Positions 16,711 through 27,301 of a stretch of 52,675 nucleotides of DNA are shown piece by piece (within the stretch, counting starts at the first letter, position 1; every line of letters begins with the position of its first letter). The DNA is taken from contig JAKAMQ010000002.1 of the NCBI GenBank assembly GCA_021812805.1, positions 1 through 52,675 on the forward strand, given 5' to 3'. The position numbers were made by a program, and so were the translations under genes. The notes under the pieces were generated by a model. The model saw nothing but the letters and a program-made list of their open reading frames with translations. It was not told the DNA's origin and searched no databases. The DNA is from Acidobacteriota bacterium (GTDB taxonomy: Bacteria > Acidobacteriota > Holophagae > Holophagales > Holophagaceae).

Positions 16711-17616
16711 TCCGAACTCCTCGGGGTTCAGGGACTGGAGGTAGCGGCAGAGGCGCTGCAGCTTCTCCTGTCCGGCGCGCACCTTCTTGAGGTAGATGGC
16801 GAACCGGTCCTCCGCCGGGCGGATGGCCGGGAAGAGCACCAGCAGCTCGCGGCGGCGCAGCTCCTCCAGCACGGCATAGCGCGGGGCCAGGAGGACGCCC
16901 ATGCCGGCCACGGCGGCGTGGATCATCGCGCGGATGTGATCCACGGCGATGATGTGGTCCAGCTGGGGCTGCTCGCGCTCGGGCACGGCCACCAGGAATC
17001 GGTTCCACCAGGCTCCGGCCTTGTCCGGAGACAGGATGGGCGCAGTTCCCAGATCCTTCGGAACCCGCAGCCGGCAGGCCTTGCGGAGGGCGGGGGCGCA
17101 GGCCACCACGTAGGTTTCGCGGAAGAGGGGCACCTTCTTCAGGCCGGGCAGAGGGTGCTCGACGCAGTCAATGATCAGGTCCACCTCGTCCCGCAGCAGG
17201 GGCTCCAGCAGGTCCGGCCGGAGGGTGAAATCCACCTCCAGACCCGGGTGCTCCGCCAGGAACGGGGGCATGTGCTTCATCAGGATGCTGCTGCCGAACT
17301 CCACGGTGGCGCCGCACCGGATGCGGCCCCGGGCCTGGGACTGCCCCCGCCGCAGATCATCCTCGGCCGCTTCCAGGGTGGCGAAGACCTGCTCGCAGGC
17401 CTGGTAGAGGCGGCGGCCTTCTTCGGTGAGGGACAGGCCGCGGCCGCGCCGGTCGAGCAGTGCCACGCCCGCCAGATCCTCCAGCTTGGCCATGGCGTGG
17501 CTGATGGCGGATGGCGTGCGGTTCAGGCGCTGGGCGCAGGCGGTGAAGCTGCCGGTCTGGGCCAGGGTGAAAAAGGTGCGGAGCTGGGGAAGGTCCAGGG
17601 CGGGATTCATGATCAT
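16705..17616 (-). CDS. LysR-family transcriptional regulator
   Basis: 303 residues with an N-terminal winged helix-turn-helix (LRTFFTLAQTGSFTACAQRLNRTPSAISHAMAKLED pattern, residues ~11-60) and a C-terminal periplasmic-binding-like effector domain. It faces the SQR-like pair, so it could regulate those genes, but its own start region is closer to the histidine kinase at 17751. A perfect 16-bp palindrome (attcatgatcatgaat, 17605-17620) covers the start codon and may be an autoregulatory site. No clear ribosome-binding site is visible; the start could be either of the two Met codons three codons apart. Confidence 0.9.
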   Translation of the reverse strand: MIMNPALDLPQLRTFFTLAQTGSFTACAQRLNRTPSAISHAMAKLEDLAGVALLDRRGRGLSLTEEGRRLYQACEQVFATLEAAEDDLRRGQSQARGRIRCGATVEFGSSILMKHMPPFLAEHPGLEVDFTLRPDLLEPLLRDEVDLIIDCVEHPLPGLKKVPLFRETYVVACAPALRKACRLRVPKDLGTAPILSPDKAGAWWNRFLVAVPEREQPQLDHIIAVDHIRAMIHAAVAGMGVLLAPRYAVLEELRRRELLVLFPAIRPAEDRFAIYLKKVRAGQEKLQRLCRYLQSLNPEEFGS

Positions 17617-17620
17617 GAAT
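17605..17620. promoter_or_regulatory. Perfect 16-bp palindrome over the LysR start codon
   Basis: ATTCATGATCATGAAT is fully self-complementary and overlaps both possible LysR start codons. A further half-site-like GATATTCATC follows. This is consistent with autoregulation, though LysR sites usually lie upstream of the start. Confidence 0.45.
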
Positions 17621-17750
17621 GATATTCATCCCAGACCCGGACGGGATGAAACAGGAAACAAGGCCATGCCCTTGCCTGCTCCCCTGCGGGTTGGCATTGC
17701 AGTTCCCGTTCCAGCTCCTACACTGTGAACCTCACCACCGAGAACCATTC

Positions 17751-19514
17751 GTGCCACCCCTCAGCCCGCCCCGTCCGACCCTGGCCCCGGCGCCGTCCGG
17801 CGCCTCGCCCCTGGGCCGGACCGCCCGGATGCTGCTGGTGGCGGTCTGGGCCGCCGTGGCCCTGGTTCACCTGCTTCTGGCCTCCAGCCAGCGGGTGCGC
17901 TTCCTGCCCCTGGGCTACCTGCTGCTGGAGCTGCTGGCTTCGGCCAGTCTGGCGTTCCGGGCCTCGCACTCCCAGGGCGCGGCACGCCGGGCCTGGGGCC
18001 TGCTCGCCCTTTCGGCGGGGCTGGAGGTGCCCAACCTGGCCCTCGAACTCCCGGGTCCGCATGGCCTCCTGGGCACCTGGACCCAGCCGGCGATCAACCT
18101 GCTCACCCTGGCCTCGGGCGTGCTGATCCTGGCGGGGGTGGTGGGCTTCCCCCGCAGGGCTGATCCGGACGGGCGGCTGCGGCGGGTGCTGGATGGGCTC
18201 ATCTTCGCGGCCTCCATCCTGTTCCTGCTCTGGCTGCTGGGGCTCAGGACCGCCCTCCAGTCCCCCGGCCATGACATCGCCGTGCGGGTGCTCGTGGACT
18301 ACTTGAATGTCGCCCTCCTGGGCGGCAGCCTGGTCTTCCTGCTGTCGGATCAGATGGGCTTCCTGCGGGGGCCGATCGGCTGGCTGAGTGCATCGGCCCT
18401 CGCCTGGCTGCTGGGGTTGGCCTGGTTCACCGTGGCCGGGTTCGCCCCCACCCAGGGACAGGGCGGCTGGCTGGCCGTGGTGGGCGCCATCCCCCTGTTC
18501 CAGGGGCTTGCCGCCTGGTCGCCCTGGGAACCCCTGGCGGCCGAGACCCAGGCCCCGCTCAACCCGCGCCTGGCACGGCTGGTGCCCTACGCGCCCGCGG
18601 TGGCTGCGGTCGCAGCCCTGGCCTACCTGCTCCCCCGCGCGCCTCTCGAGCTCATGCGGGGGGCCATCGGCATCTTCCTCCTGCTGGTGGTGCTGCTCAT
18701 GGTGCGCCAGTTCCAGGCCATCCAGGATCTCCAGGTGGCCCGGCGCACCCTGGAGGCCCGGGTCCACGCGCGGACGCGGGCCCTGGAACAGGCTCAGGAC
18801 ACCCTGCTGCGGACCGAGCGCATGAACACGCTGGCCTTGATGGGCGCGGGGCTGGCCCACGACCTGAACAACCTGCTGGCGGTCATGAAAGCGGCTTCGG
18901 AGTTGGCGGTGCTGCAGGCCCAGGAAGGCCGCCCGCCGGATCTGGAATCCCTGGGCCGGATCGCCGATACCGCTGAGCGGGCCGCCACCCTGACCCGCCA
19001 CCTCATGGGATTCGTGCGCCGGGAGGAGGAAGCCCCGGCGCCACTGGATCTCCGGGCGGCCCTGGACGAAGTGGAGAAGACCCTCCGCATGCTGGTCCCC
19101 CGCAGCGTGGTCCTGCAGATCTCTCTGCCACCGGAGATGGCACTGGTCGTCCGGAGTTCCCGTGCCCGCCTGGAGCAGATGCTCGTGAACCTCGTGGTCA
19201 ACGCCGTGGATGCCATGCCCGCGGGGGGGCGCCTGGACATCCAGGTCGGTCCCAGCGCTTCGGAGTCCGCGCGGGTGGCGATCGAAGTGGCCGATACGGG
19301 CTGCGGCATGGCGCCGGACGTGCTTGAGCGGATCTTCGACCCCTTCTTCACCACCAAGCCCCCCGGAAAGGGCACCGGCCTGGGTCTGCCTTCCCTCAAA
19401 GCCCTCGTGGAGGAGGCGGGCGGCCGGATGGAGGTGGAGAGCCAGGTGGGCGAGGGCAGCCGGTTCCGCATCCTGCTGCCGGAGTATCGTGAATCTCATT
19501 CAAGTCAATCGTGA
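17751..19514 (+). CDS. Membrane-bound sensor histidine kinase
   Basis: A 587-residue kinase. About nine hydrophobic segments fill residues ~25-330 with no recognisable sensory domain. A short coiled coil (ARRTLEARVHARTRALEQAQ) leads into the dimerisation helix with the phospho-acceptor His in GAGLAHDLNNLLAV. The ATPase domain has N-box LVVNAVDAMP, G1 ADTGCGMAP and [15 protein letters not shown]. No receiver domain or adjacent response regulator is present. The GTG at 17751 is chosen because upstream codons lie in the LysR divergent region; an ATG at 17829 is the alternative. It resembles the kinase at 46105-47307. Confidence 0.85.
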   Translation: MPPLSPPRPTLAPAPSGASPLGRTARMLLVAVWAAVALVHLLLASSQRVRFLPLGYLLLELLASASLAFRASHSQGAARRAWGLLALSAGLEVPNLALELPGPHGLLGTWTQPAINLLTLASGVLILAGVVGFPRRADPDGRLRRVLDGLIFAASILFLLWLLGLRTALQSPGHDIAVRVLVDYLNVALLGGSLVFLLSDQMGFLRGPIGWLSASALAWLLGLAWFTVAGFAPTQGQGGWLAVVGAIPLFQGLAAWSPWEPLAAETQAPLNPRLARLVPYAPAVAAVAALAYLLPRAPLELMRGAIGIFLLLVVLLMVRQFQAIQDLQVARRTLEARVHARTRALEQAQDTLLRTERMNTLALMGAGLAHDLNNLLAVMKAASELAVLQAQEGRPPDLESLGRIADTAERAATLTRHLMGFVRREEEAPAPLDLRAALDEVEKTLRMLVPRSVVLQISLPPEMALVVRSSRARLEQMLVNLVVNAVDAMPAGGRLDIQVGPSASESARVAIEVADTGCGMAPDVLERIFDPFFTTKPPGKGTGLGLPSLKALVEEAGGRMEVESQVGEGSRFRILLPEYRESHSSQS

Positions 19515-19574
19515 ATCGAATGAATTAGGTTGGCATCCGGAAGGGGAGTACAACGGTCTCCAGGAGGCATGACC

Positions 19575-21089
19575 ATGCAGGAGACCTTGAAGGCTCTTTC
19601 GATTTCCGATGTGAATCCCGGCGGTTTCGCGGGCGAGTGGCTGGGCGGCGGCAAGGTGCAGGTGGTGACGAGCCCCGTGAACGGCGAGAAGCTGGCGTCC
19701 GTCGCCAACGTCACGGCCGCCGAGTTCGATGGCATCCTGGCCCGCTGCCACGCGGCGGCCGCGTCCTGGAAGCAGGTGCCGGCCCCCAAGCGCGGCGAGG
19801 TGGTGCGCGCCCTGGGCGACGAGCTGCGCAAGCACAAGGAGGCCCTGGGCATGCTCGTGAGCCTGGAGATGGGCAAGGCCCTGCGCGAGGGTCTGGGCGA
19901 GGTCCAGGAGATGATTGACATCTGCGACTTCGCCGTGGGCCTCTCCCGGCAGCTCTACGGCCTGACCATGACCAGCGAGCGCGGCCAGCACCGCATCCAG
20001 GAGCAGTGGCATCCGCTGGGTGTGGTGGGCGTCATCACCGCCTTCAACTTCCCCGTGGCTGTGTGGAGCTGGAACACCGCCATCGCGCTGGTCTGCGGCG
20101 ACACCGTGCTGTGGAAGCCCTCCAGCAAGACGCCGCTGACGGCCATCGCCTGCACCAGGATCGCCGAGACCGTGCTGCGCCGCTTCGGCTTCGATCCCGC
20201 CATCTGCAGCCTGACCATCGGCAAGGGCAGCGAGATCGGCGATCTCATCAACACCGATCCCCGCGTGGCCCTGGTGTCCTACACCGGTTCCGTCCCCGGC
20301 GGCCGCCATGTCGGCAAGCTGGTGCAGGAGCGCTTCGGCCGCCAGATCCTGGAACTGGGCGGCAACAACGCCGTCATCGTGAGCGAGAAGGGTGATCTGG
20401 ACATCGCGTTGCGCACCGTCTATTTCGGCGCCATCGGCACCTCCGGCCAGCGCTGCACCTCCACCCGGCGCGTGCTGGTCCACGAGACGATCTACGAGGC
20501 CTTCAAGGCCCGGCTGCTGGACACCTACCGCAAGACCGCCATCGGCGATCCCCGCGAGGCGAAGAACCTCATGGGCCCCCTGGTGGACACCGGCGCCGTG
20601 GACACCCTGCTGGCCGCCATCGAGACCGTGAAGGCCCAGGGCGGCAAGCTGCTCATCGGCGGCGAGAAGCTGGCCCTGCCCGGCGGCTGCTACGTGACGC
20701 CCGCCATCGCGGAAGTATCCGGCAACCTGGACATCGTGAAGGAGGAGACCTTCGCGCCCCTGCTCTACCTCATGAAGTACCGCACCTTTGACGAGGCCAT
20801 CGCCCTCCAGAACGGCGTGCCCCAGGGCCTCTCCAGCGCCATCATCACCAACGACCTGCTGGAGAGCGAGCGGTTCCTGTCCGTCACCGGCAGCGACTGT
20901 GGCATGGCCAACGTGAACGCGGGCACCAGCGGCGCCGAGATCGGCGGGGCCTTCGGCGGCGAGAAGGAGACCGGCGGCGGCCGCGAGAGCGGCTCCGATG
21001 CCTGGAAGGCCTACATGCGCCGCCAGACCACCGTCATCAACTTCAGCGGCAAGGTGGAGCTGGCCCAGGGCATCACGCTGGATATTTGA
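19575..21089 (+). CDS. ALDH7-family aldehyde dehydrogenase (aminoadipate-semialdehyde type)
   Basis: A 504-residue NAD(P)-dependent aldehyde dehydrogenase. The catalytic Glu is in LELGGNNA and the Cys in GQRCTSTRR. The GGAFGGEKETGGGRESGSDAWKAYMRR segment near the C-terminus is typical of the ALDH7/antiquitin group, which oxidises alpha-aminoadipate semialdehyde in lysine catabolism. AGGAGG at 19562-19567 is well spaced for the ATG at 19575 and too close to that at 19569. pruA follows after an inverted-repeat element. Confidence 0.88.
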   Translation: MQETLKALSISDVNPGGFAGEWLGGGKVQVVTSPVNGEKLASVANVTAAEFDGILARCHAAAASWKQVPAPKRGEVVRALGDELRKHKEALGMLVSLEMGKALREGLGEVQEMIDICDFAVGLSRQLYGLTMTSERGQHRIQEQWHPLGVVGVITAFNFPVAVWSWNTAIALVCGDTVLWKPSSKTPLTAIACTRIAETVLRRFGFDPAICSLTIGKGSEIGDLINTDPRVALVSYTGSVPGGRHVGKLVQERFGRQILELGGNNAVIVSEKGDLDIALRTVYFGAIGTSGQRCTSTRRVLVHETIYEAFKARLLDTYRKTAIGDPREAKNLMGPLVDTGAVDTLLAAIETVKAQGGKLLIGGEKLALPGGCYVTPAIAEVSGNLDIVKEETFAPLLYLMKYRTFDEAIALQNGVPQGLSSAIITNDLLESERFLSVTGSDCGMANVNAGTSGAEIGGAFGGEKETGGGRESGSDAWKAYMRRQTTVINFSGKVELAQGITLDI

Positions 21090-21100
21090 GTGCTTCTGGA

Positions 21101-21185
21101 AAACGAATGACCACGAAGACAAGAAGACCACGAAGGAGAATGAACAGGGCTTGTTCGTGGTCTTCGCGGTCTTCGTGGTTTTAGC
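21101..21185. mobile_element. Short gene-less inverted-repeat element (copy 3)
   Basis: The left arm (accacgaagacaagaagaccacgaa, 21110-21134) is an imperfect inverse of the right arm (ttcgtggtcttcgcggtcttcgtggt, 21154-21179). It lies in the 128-bp gap between two aldehyde dehydrogenase genes. It shares the CACGAAGAC theme and an AAAACG left edge with copies 1 and 2, and carries no gene. Confidence 0.68.
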
Positions 21186-21217
21186 TTTTTCATCCGTCCA
21201 ACCATCGAGGTGAATCC

Positions 21218-22843
<1,626 letters not shown>

Positions 22844-22861
22844 ACCCCGTGGTTCTCCAGG

Positions 22862-22890
22862 AAGGGCGGCTCTGCGGGGCCGCCCTTTTT
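22862..22890 (+). terminator. Rho-independent terminator after pruA
   Basis: Stem aagggcggc / gccgccctt followed by TTT, 19 nt after the pruA stop. Confidence 0.82.
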
Positions 22891-22918
22891 CTGGCAGGCT
22901 GGGTGTGCGGAGGCTCCC

Positions 22919-23305
22919 ATGGCGATCCGGGTGGTGCGGCTGGGCAGTCCGCGGGTGGTGGGCGAGGGCCTGCGGCTGGGGACGGTGCGGCGACCGCCGC
23001 GGGGCGTGCCCAAGGCGGAGTTCGCCTCGCGGGATTTCTATGATGTGTGGATGCCGGAACTGGCGCCCAGCGAGGCCCTGGTGAAGGAGGCGCAGGCCGC
23101 GGAAACTGAGGCCCAGTGGCGCAGGTTCCTGCGGAAGTACCGGGCGGAGATGGCTCAGATCGAGCGGGCGCGGCTGCTGGATTTTCTGGCGGCCCTCTCG
23201 AAGCAGACGGACTTTTCCGTGGGCTGCTACTGCGCCGACGAGGCGAGGTGCCACCGCTCGGTGCTTCGGGCCCTTCTGGCGGAGCGGGGGGCGGATCTCG
23301 CCTAG
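22919..23305 (+). CDS. DUF488 family protein
   Basis: A 128-residue protein with the DUF488 pattern: VVRLGSPR near the N-terminus, FYDVWMPELAPS, and the C-terminal VGCYCADEARCHRSVL with two conserved cysteines and the CHR motif. Its function is unknown. It stands alone, converging on the hybrid kinase with 3 bp between the stops. Confidence 0.85.
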   Translation: MAIRVVRLGSPRVVGEGLRLGTVRRPPRGVPKAEFASRDFYDVWMPELAPSEALVKEAQAAETEAQWRRFLRKYRAEMAQIERARLLDFLAALSKQTDFSVGCYCADEARCHRSVLRALLAERGADLA

Positions 23306-23308
23306 GGC

Positions 23309-25681
23309 CTAATTCTGGCCGGCTTGCAGGGCCTGCGCGAACGCGGCCCGTAGCTCTTCGAGGCGAAAGGGCTTGGGCAGGATGGCGACGCCAGGATGGG
23401 CCTGGGCGAGGTTGATGGCGCCCTGATCGGCCCGACCCGTGGACAGCAGGATCGGCACATCGGGCAGCGCGGCCCGCAGCTTCGGCAGGGTCTGTGTTCC
23501 GCCCCACCCGGGCATGTTCATGTCCAGCAGCACGATCGCGGGATGGTGCCCCTGGGCGATCAGATCCATGGCCTCCTCGCCGGAGGCGGCAATCAGGGCT
23601 TTGTGGCCGAGGACTTCGATCTGGGAGGCCACCGCCGCCTGGACCAGCTCATCGTCATCCACCAGGAGCACCTGATGGCCGATGGCGGTGCGGGGGCTGG
23701 CGGAGGCCTCCGGGGGCGGGGCGCTGAGGGATCCGGACACGGTCGGGAAGCGGATCCTCAGGGTGGTGCCTTCCCCGGGCCGGCTGAGGATCTCCAGGCT
23801 GCCCCGGTGGGCCTTCACCGTGCTGTAGGCCTGGGAGAGGCCGAGTCCCGTCCCCTTGCCGTGGGGTTTGGTGGTGAAGAACGGGTCCAGCGCGTGCTCC
23901 AGTACCTCCCGGGGCATGCCGGTTCCGGTGTCGGCCACGGTCAGGAGCGTTTCCTGCGGCGACAGGGCGCGGGTGGCCAGGGTCAGCCGGCCCCCCTCGG
24001 GCATGGCGTCCTTGGCGTTCACGCAGAGGTTCATGAGCATGAGGCCCAGGGCGTCCGGGTCGCCCTGGATCAAGCCGGCTCCGGGATCCAGTTCCAGGTG
24101 GACCTGGATGTTCGCGGGGAGCGTGCGTTCCAGCAGGCGCACCTCCTCCTGGATGAGCTCGCCCAGGCACAGGGCGCGCGGCCCGGCCATGTCCTTGCGG
24201 GCGAAATCGAGCAGTCCCTTCACCATGTTCCGGCCCCGCAGACAGGCGTGGGTGATGGTCTGGAAGGTGCGGTGGAGGGGCGTGCCCTCGGGCTGGAGGG
24301 TGAGCTGCAGGCTGGACAGGCCGAGGATGGCGCCCAGCACGTTGTTCATGTCATGGGCGACGCCGCTGGCCAGATGGCCCAGGCTCTCCATCTTGTGGGC
24401 CAGCCGCAGGGCTTCCTGGAGCTTCAGCTCCTCGGTGATGTCCCGGAAGACGCCCAGGCTGCCGATGATCTGCCCCTGGGCATCCCGCTGGGGGGTCACC
24501 GTGATCTGCAGCATGCGCGGGGCGCCATCCGCACGGCGGATCTCGAGCTGGTAGGTGTCGGATTCCCCCTGCCTGCGGCGATCCGTGTAGTTCCGCACGC
24601 TCTGCCAGGGGGCCTCGTCCAGGAATTCGCGGAGGTTCCGCCCGACGAGGCCGCCCGGCCCGACGCCGAAGATCCGCTCCGCTTCGGGATTCGCCACCTG
24701 GAAGGTCTCGTCCAGACCGGTCAGGGAGATGCCTTCGCCCAGGATCTCCACCAGCTCCCGGTGGCGGGCCTCGCTGGCCCGCAGGGCGTTCTCGGCGGCC
24801 ACCCGGTCCGTGAGATCCCGGATGAAGCCGAGGAGCAGTTCGCGACCGGGCACGTAGGTGGTGGACACTTCCACCGGATAGACGCTGCCGTCCTTCCGGC
24901 GGTGGCGGGCGGAGAAGCGGGAGGATCCTTCGCGGATGATCTGCCGGGTGCGCTCGGAGGTCTCGGGCGGGGTCTCGTCGGCGTCGAGTTCGGACATGTG
25001 CCTGCCCTGGATGTCTTCCAGGGTGTAGCCGGACATCCGCAGGTAGGCCGCGTTGGCCGAACGGATCCGGTCGTCCGGGCCCACGATGAGGATGCCGTCC
25101 AGGTTGGTCTGCCACAGGGCCTCGTATTCCTCCGCCTGGGCCTGCACCGTGGCTTCCTGGGCCTGGAACTGGAACGTGCTGCGCTGGATGAGGGCGAAGA
25201 CCGGGGACAGCAGGCCCAGCAGGCGCAGCACATCATCGCTGCGCTGGAGATCCAGGTGCTCCAGCGTCGCCAGGCTGCCGACCCGGTGCTCCCCGGCCCG
25301 GAGGGGCGTCAGGCTCAGGCTCTCCAGCCCCAACATCGCCAGCAGCTCCGCGTCCCCGGGATCGGCTTTCGTCCGGGTGAAGACCTGGGCCCCGGACTGG
25401 TCCGGGTGGCGGGCCACCAGGCGCAGGAGGGGGTCGAGCCGCAGGGTGCTCCTCGCCCGCTCGGGTTCCAGGGCCACGATCCGGGCGGTGCCATCCAGGG
25501 GGTCGGGGCCATGCTGGAGGAGCAGCACCGCCCGGGCGCCCATCAGCTCCCGGAGCTGCCGCACGACGAAGCGTCCCATCTCCCCGGGGTTTTCCGAGTA
25601 GGTGAGGATCTGGTCGAGGAAGTCGAGGACCATGAACTGGATGGCGGCGCCATCCAGCGGGTGGGGCTCATTCGGCGTCAT
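23309..25681 (-). CDS. Hybrid PAS sensor histidine kinase with receiver, last gene of the corrinoid operon
   Basis: 790 residues, no membrane segment. The N-terminal region ~1-165 is GAF-like in style ([16 protein letters not shown]). Two PAS domains follow at ~175-290 and ~305-425. The dimerisation helix has [13 protein letters not shown] (phospho-His). The ATPase domain has [22 protein letters not shown] and [17 protein letters not shown]-terminal receiver has VLLVDDDE with the acceptor Asp in [11 protein letters not shown]. Its start overlaps the DUF1638 gene end by 14 bp, which strongly suggests co-translation. It may sense a product or redox state of the methyltransferase module. Confidence 0.88.
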   Translation of the reverse strand: MTPNEPHPLDGAAIQFMVLDFLDQILTYSENPGEMGRFVVRQLRELMGARAVLLLQHGPDPLDGTARIVALEPERARSTLRLDPLLRLVARHPDQSGAQVFTRTKADPGDAELLAMLGLESLSLTPLRAGEHRVGSLATLEHLDLQRSDDVLRLLGLLSPVFALIQRSTFQFQAQEATVQAQAEEYEALWQTNLDGILIVGPDDRIRSANAAYLRMSGYTLEDIQGRHMSELDADETPPETSERTRQIIREGSSRFSARHRRKDGSVYPVEVSTTYVPGRELLLGFIRDLTDRVAAENALRASEARHRELVEILGEGISLTGLDETFQVANPEAERIFGVGPGGLVGRNLREFLDEAPWQSVRNYTDRRRQGESDTYQLEIRRADGAPRMLQITVTPQRDAQGQIIGSLGVFRDITEELKLQEALRLAHKMESLGHLASGVAHDMNNVLGAILGLSSLQLTLQPEGTPLHRTFQTITHACLRGRNMVKGLLDFARKDMAGPRALCLGELIQEEVRLLERTLPANIQVHLELDPGAGLIQGDPDALGLMLMNLCVNAKDAMPEGGRLTLATRALSPQETLLTVADTGTGMPREVLEHALDPFFTTKPHGKGTGLGLSQAYSTVKAHRGSLEILSRPGEGTTLRIRFPTVSGSLSAPPPEASASPRTAIGHQVLLVDDDELVQAAVASQIEVLGHKALIAASGEEAMDLIAQGHHPAIVLLDMNMPGWGGTQTLPKLRAALPDVPILLSTGRADQGAINLAQAHPGVAILPKPFRLEELRAAFAQALQAGQN

Positions 25682-26279
25682 GGGCCCTCGCAGCGTGGGC
25701 GGCCTGCTCGAGGCTGGCCAGGAGCGGATCCAGGGACACGGGCCGCACCTCCACCGGCAGGCCAAGGAAGGCGCTGGCTTCCGCCAGTTCCGCCTCGGGC
25801 ACGGGCAGGATCCCCGTGTCGAGGTAGACCAGCCGTGTGTGCATCTCGCGCATGAACTCCCGCGCACAGGGGCCCAGCAGGCCGAGCTGGTTCACGAAGA
25901 TCTGCTTCCAGCCGAGGGCCCATTCGGGCATGAGGAAGAAGGCGCCCTCCCGGCGGAGCGTCCGGTAGGTGTCAGAGCCCAGGATGATCTCGCAGCAGTT
26001 GATGCCTTCGGATCGGGCCAGGCCCGGGCCTTCCGCAAGTTCCTCCATGTGCCCGCAGCAGTCCCCGTAGGCGAACACGACTGTGGCCCCAGCCCCTTCC
26101 GGGCGGGCCTCGGCCAGGGCCGTCTGGAGGCGGGTCTCCAGGCGCTCCGGCACCATGTGGAGCATGGAAGGGAGGTAGTCCACCGGCAGGTCGAGCCGTC
26201 CAGCAGCGCGCAGCGCCTCGATCTCCTTCTTGAAGATCGAGCAGGCGATGCAGCGAATGGGGCGGGTGCTGGCGGTCAT
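25668..26279 (-). CDS. DUF1638 protein
   Basis: A 203-residue protein with the cysteine-rich pattern I associate with DUF1638: CIACSIFKKEIEAL at the N-terminus, then AYGDCCGHMEEL, INCCEIILG and FFLMPEWALGWKQIF. This family is often found beside corrinoid methyltransferases in methanogens and anaerobic bacteria, but its reaction is not established. The many Cys suggest metal or corrinoid handling. It overlaps the upstream UroD-like gene by 4 bp and the downstream kinase by 14 bp. Confidence 0.8.
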   Translation of the reverse strand: MTASTRPIRCIACSIFKKEIEALRAAGRLDLPVDYLPSMLHMVPERLETRLQTALAEARPEGAGATVVFAYGDCCGHMEELAEGPGLARSEGINCCEIILGSDTYRTLRREGAFFLMPEWALGWKQIFVNQLGLLGPCAREFMREMHTRLVYLDTGILPVPEAELAEASAFLGLPVEVRPVSLDPLLASLEQAAHAARAHDAE

Positions 26280-27301
26280 ATCGGTACGCGTCCCGCCCGG
26301 CAGACGGCCTCGGTGATGGCCTGGAGGCACTCCGGCGGCGTGTCCAGCGGGATGTCCGCGTCCGAGGTGGCCAGGATGAACTGGTGGTCGGCACCCCGCT
26401 GGGCCAGTACGTGGTCGCACCGCTCGCCCACCGCTTCGGGCGTGAGATCGCCCAGGCCGGGGCCATCCAGGTTGCCCAGCAACAGGGGGCCCGCGCCCAG
26501 GATCTCCCGCGCCTGAGCGGGATCCTCGCCGGGGGCGAGCACATAGCCGGCGGTGTTCGGCAGGGCGAGGAAGCCCGTCAGGTGCGGCAGCAGCGGGCAG
26601 CCGCCGTGGTGGAGGATCACGGGGCCCGGCAGGTCCGCCAGGGCCCGCTCCAGGCCGGGCCGGCCGAACTCCCGGGCGATGGCTTCCGGCACCATGAACG
26701 GGCTGGCGAGGTTGGCGGTGATGGCCAGGGCCGTGGCGCCGTCCGCCAGCAGGGCGCGGCCCAGGGCCACGAAGAACGGCGTGAGGCGGTCCAGGAGGGC
26801 CCGGGCCGCGTCCGGCTGGAAGAGCAGGGCATCCAGCCAGGCTTCCAGGCCGATGATGACGGGCGGCAGGTCCAGGGGGCTGGCCAGCAGGCCGATGATG
26901 GGCACCGTTCCCGCGTAGGTCCGCGCCAGGATGCGCACGCTCTCCCGCAGGTAGAGCAGCTGGGGATGGCTGTCCACATCCGGCAGGGGCAGGGCCAGGG
27001 CCGCCTCGGCGGAAGGGGCGGCGAAGGCGGCCACGTTGGGTGGGTTGCGCCGGGGCTCGCTCATCCGGCTCCCGAAGGCCGCGCCCACGCCCGCCAGCAT
27101 GAACGGGCTGATCAGCAGGTCGGGGCTGAAGGTCTCGCGGATGGCCATCTGGCCCTCCGCGAAGCGGCGGGGATCGCGGTAGTGCTCCGCCAGGGGGGCG
27201 CCTGTGAGGCGGGCCCCGTAGAGGCCCGCGTTGAGGAGGAAGGCCGGCCGGTCGGCAGGCTGGCCCTGGAGGGCGGCCAGCACCCGCTCAAGGCTGTTCA
27301 T
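26276..27301 (-). CDS. Uroporphyrinogen decarboxylase-family (MtaA/MtbA-like) methyltransferase
   Basis: 341 residues of the UroD TIM-barrel superfamily. It starts MNSLERVLAALQGQPADRPAF, the usual opening of corrinoid-linked members, and has VILHHGGCPLLPHL near residue 235 where MtaA/MtbA enzymes carry zinc ligands. The H-x-C spacing differs (HHGGC) and no clear second Cys follows, so zinc binding is uncertain. The neighbouring corrinoid protein argues for methyl transfer between a corrinoid and a thiol or other acceptor rather than haem synthesis. It overlaps both neighbours by 4 bp. Confidence 0.8.
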   Translation of the reverse strand: MNSLERVLAALQGQPADRPAFLLNAGLYGARLTGAPLAEHYRDPRRFAEGQMAIRETFSPDLLISPFMLAGVGAAFGSRMSEPRRNPPNVAAFAAPSAEAALALPLPDVDSHPQLLYLRESVRILARTYAGTVPIIGLLASPLDLPPVIIGLEAWLDALLFQPDAARALLDRLTPFFVALGRALLADGATALAITANLASPFMVPEAIAREFGRPGLERALADLPGPVILHHGGCPLLPHLTGFLALPNTAGYVLAPGEDPAQAREILGAGPLLLGNLDGPGLGDLTPEAVGERCDHVLAQRGADHQFILATSDADIPLDTPPECLQAITEAVCRAGRVPI

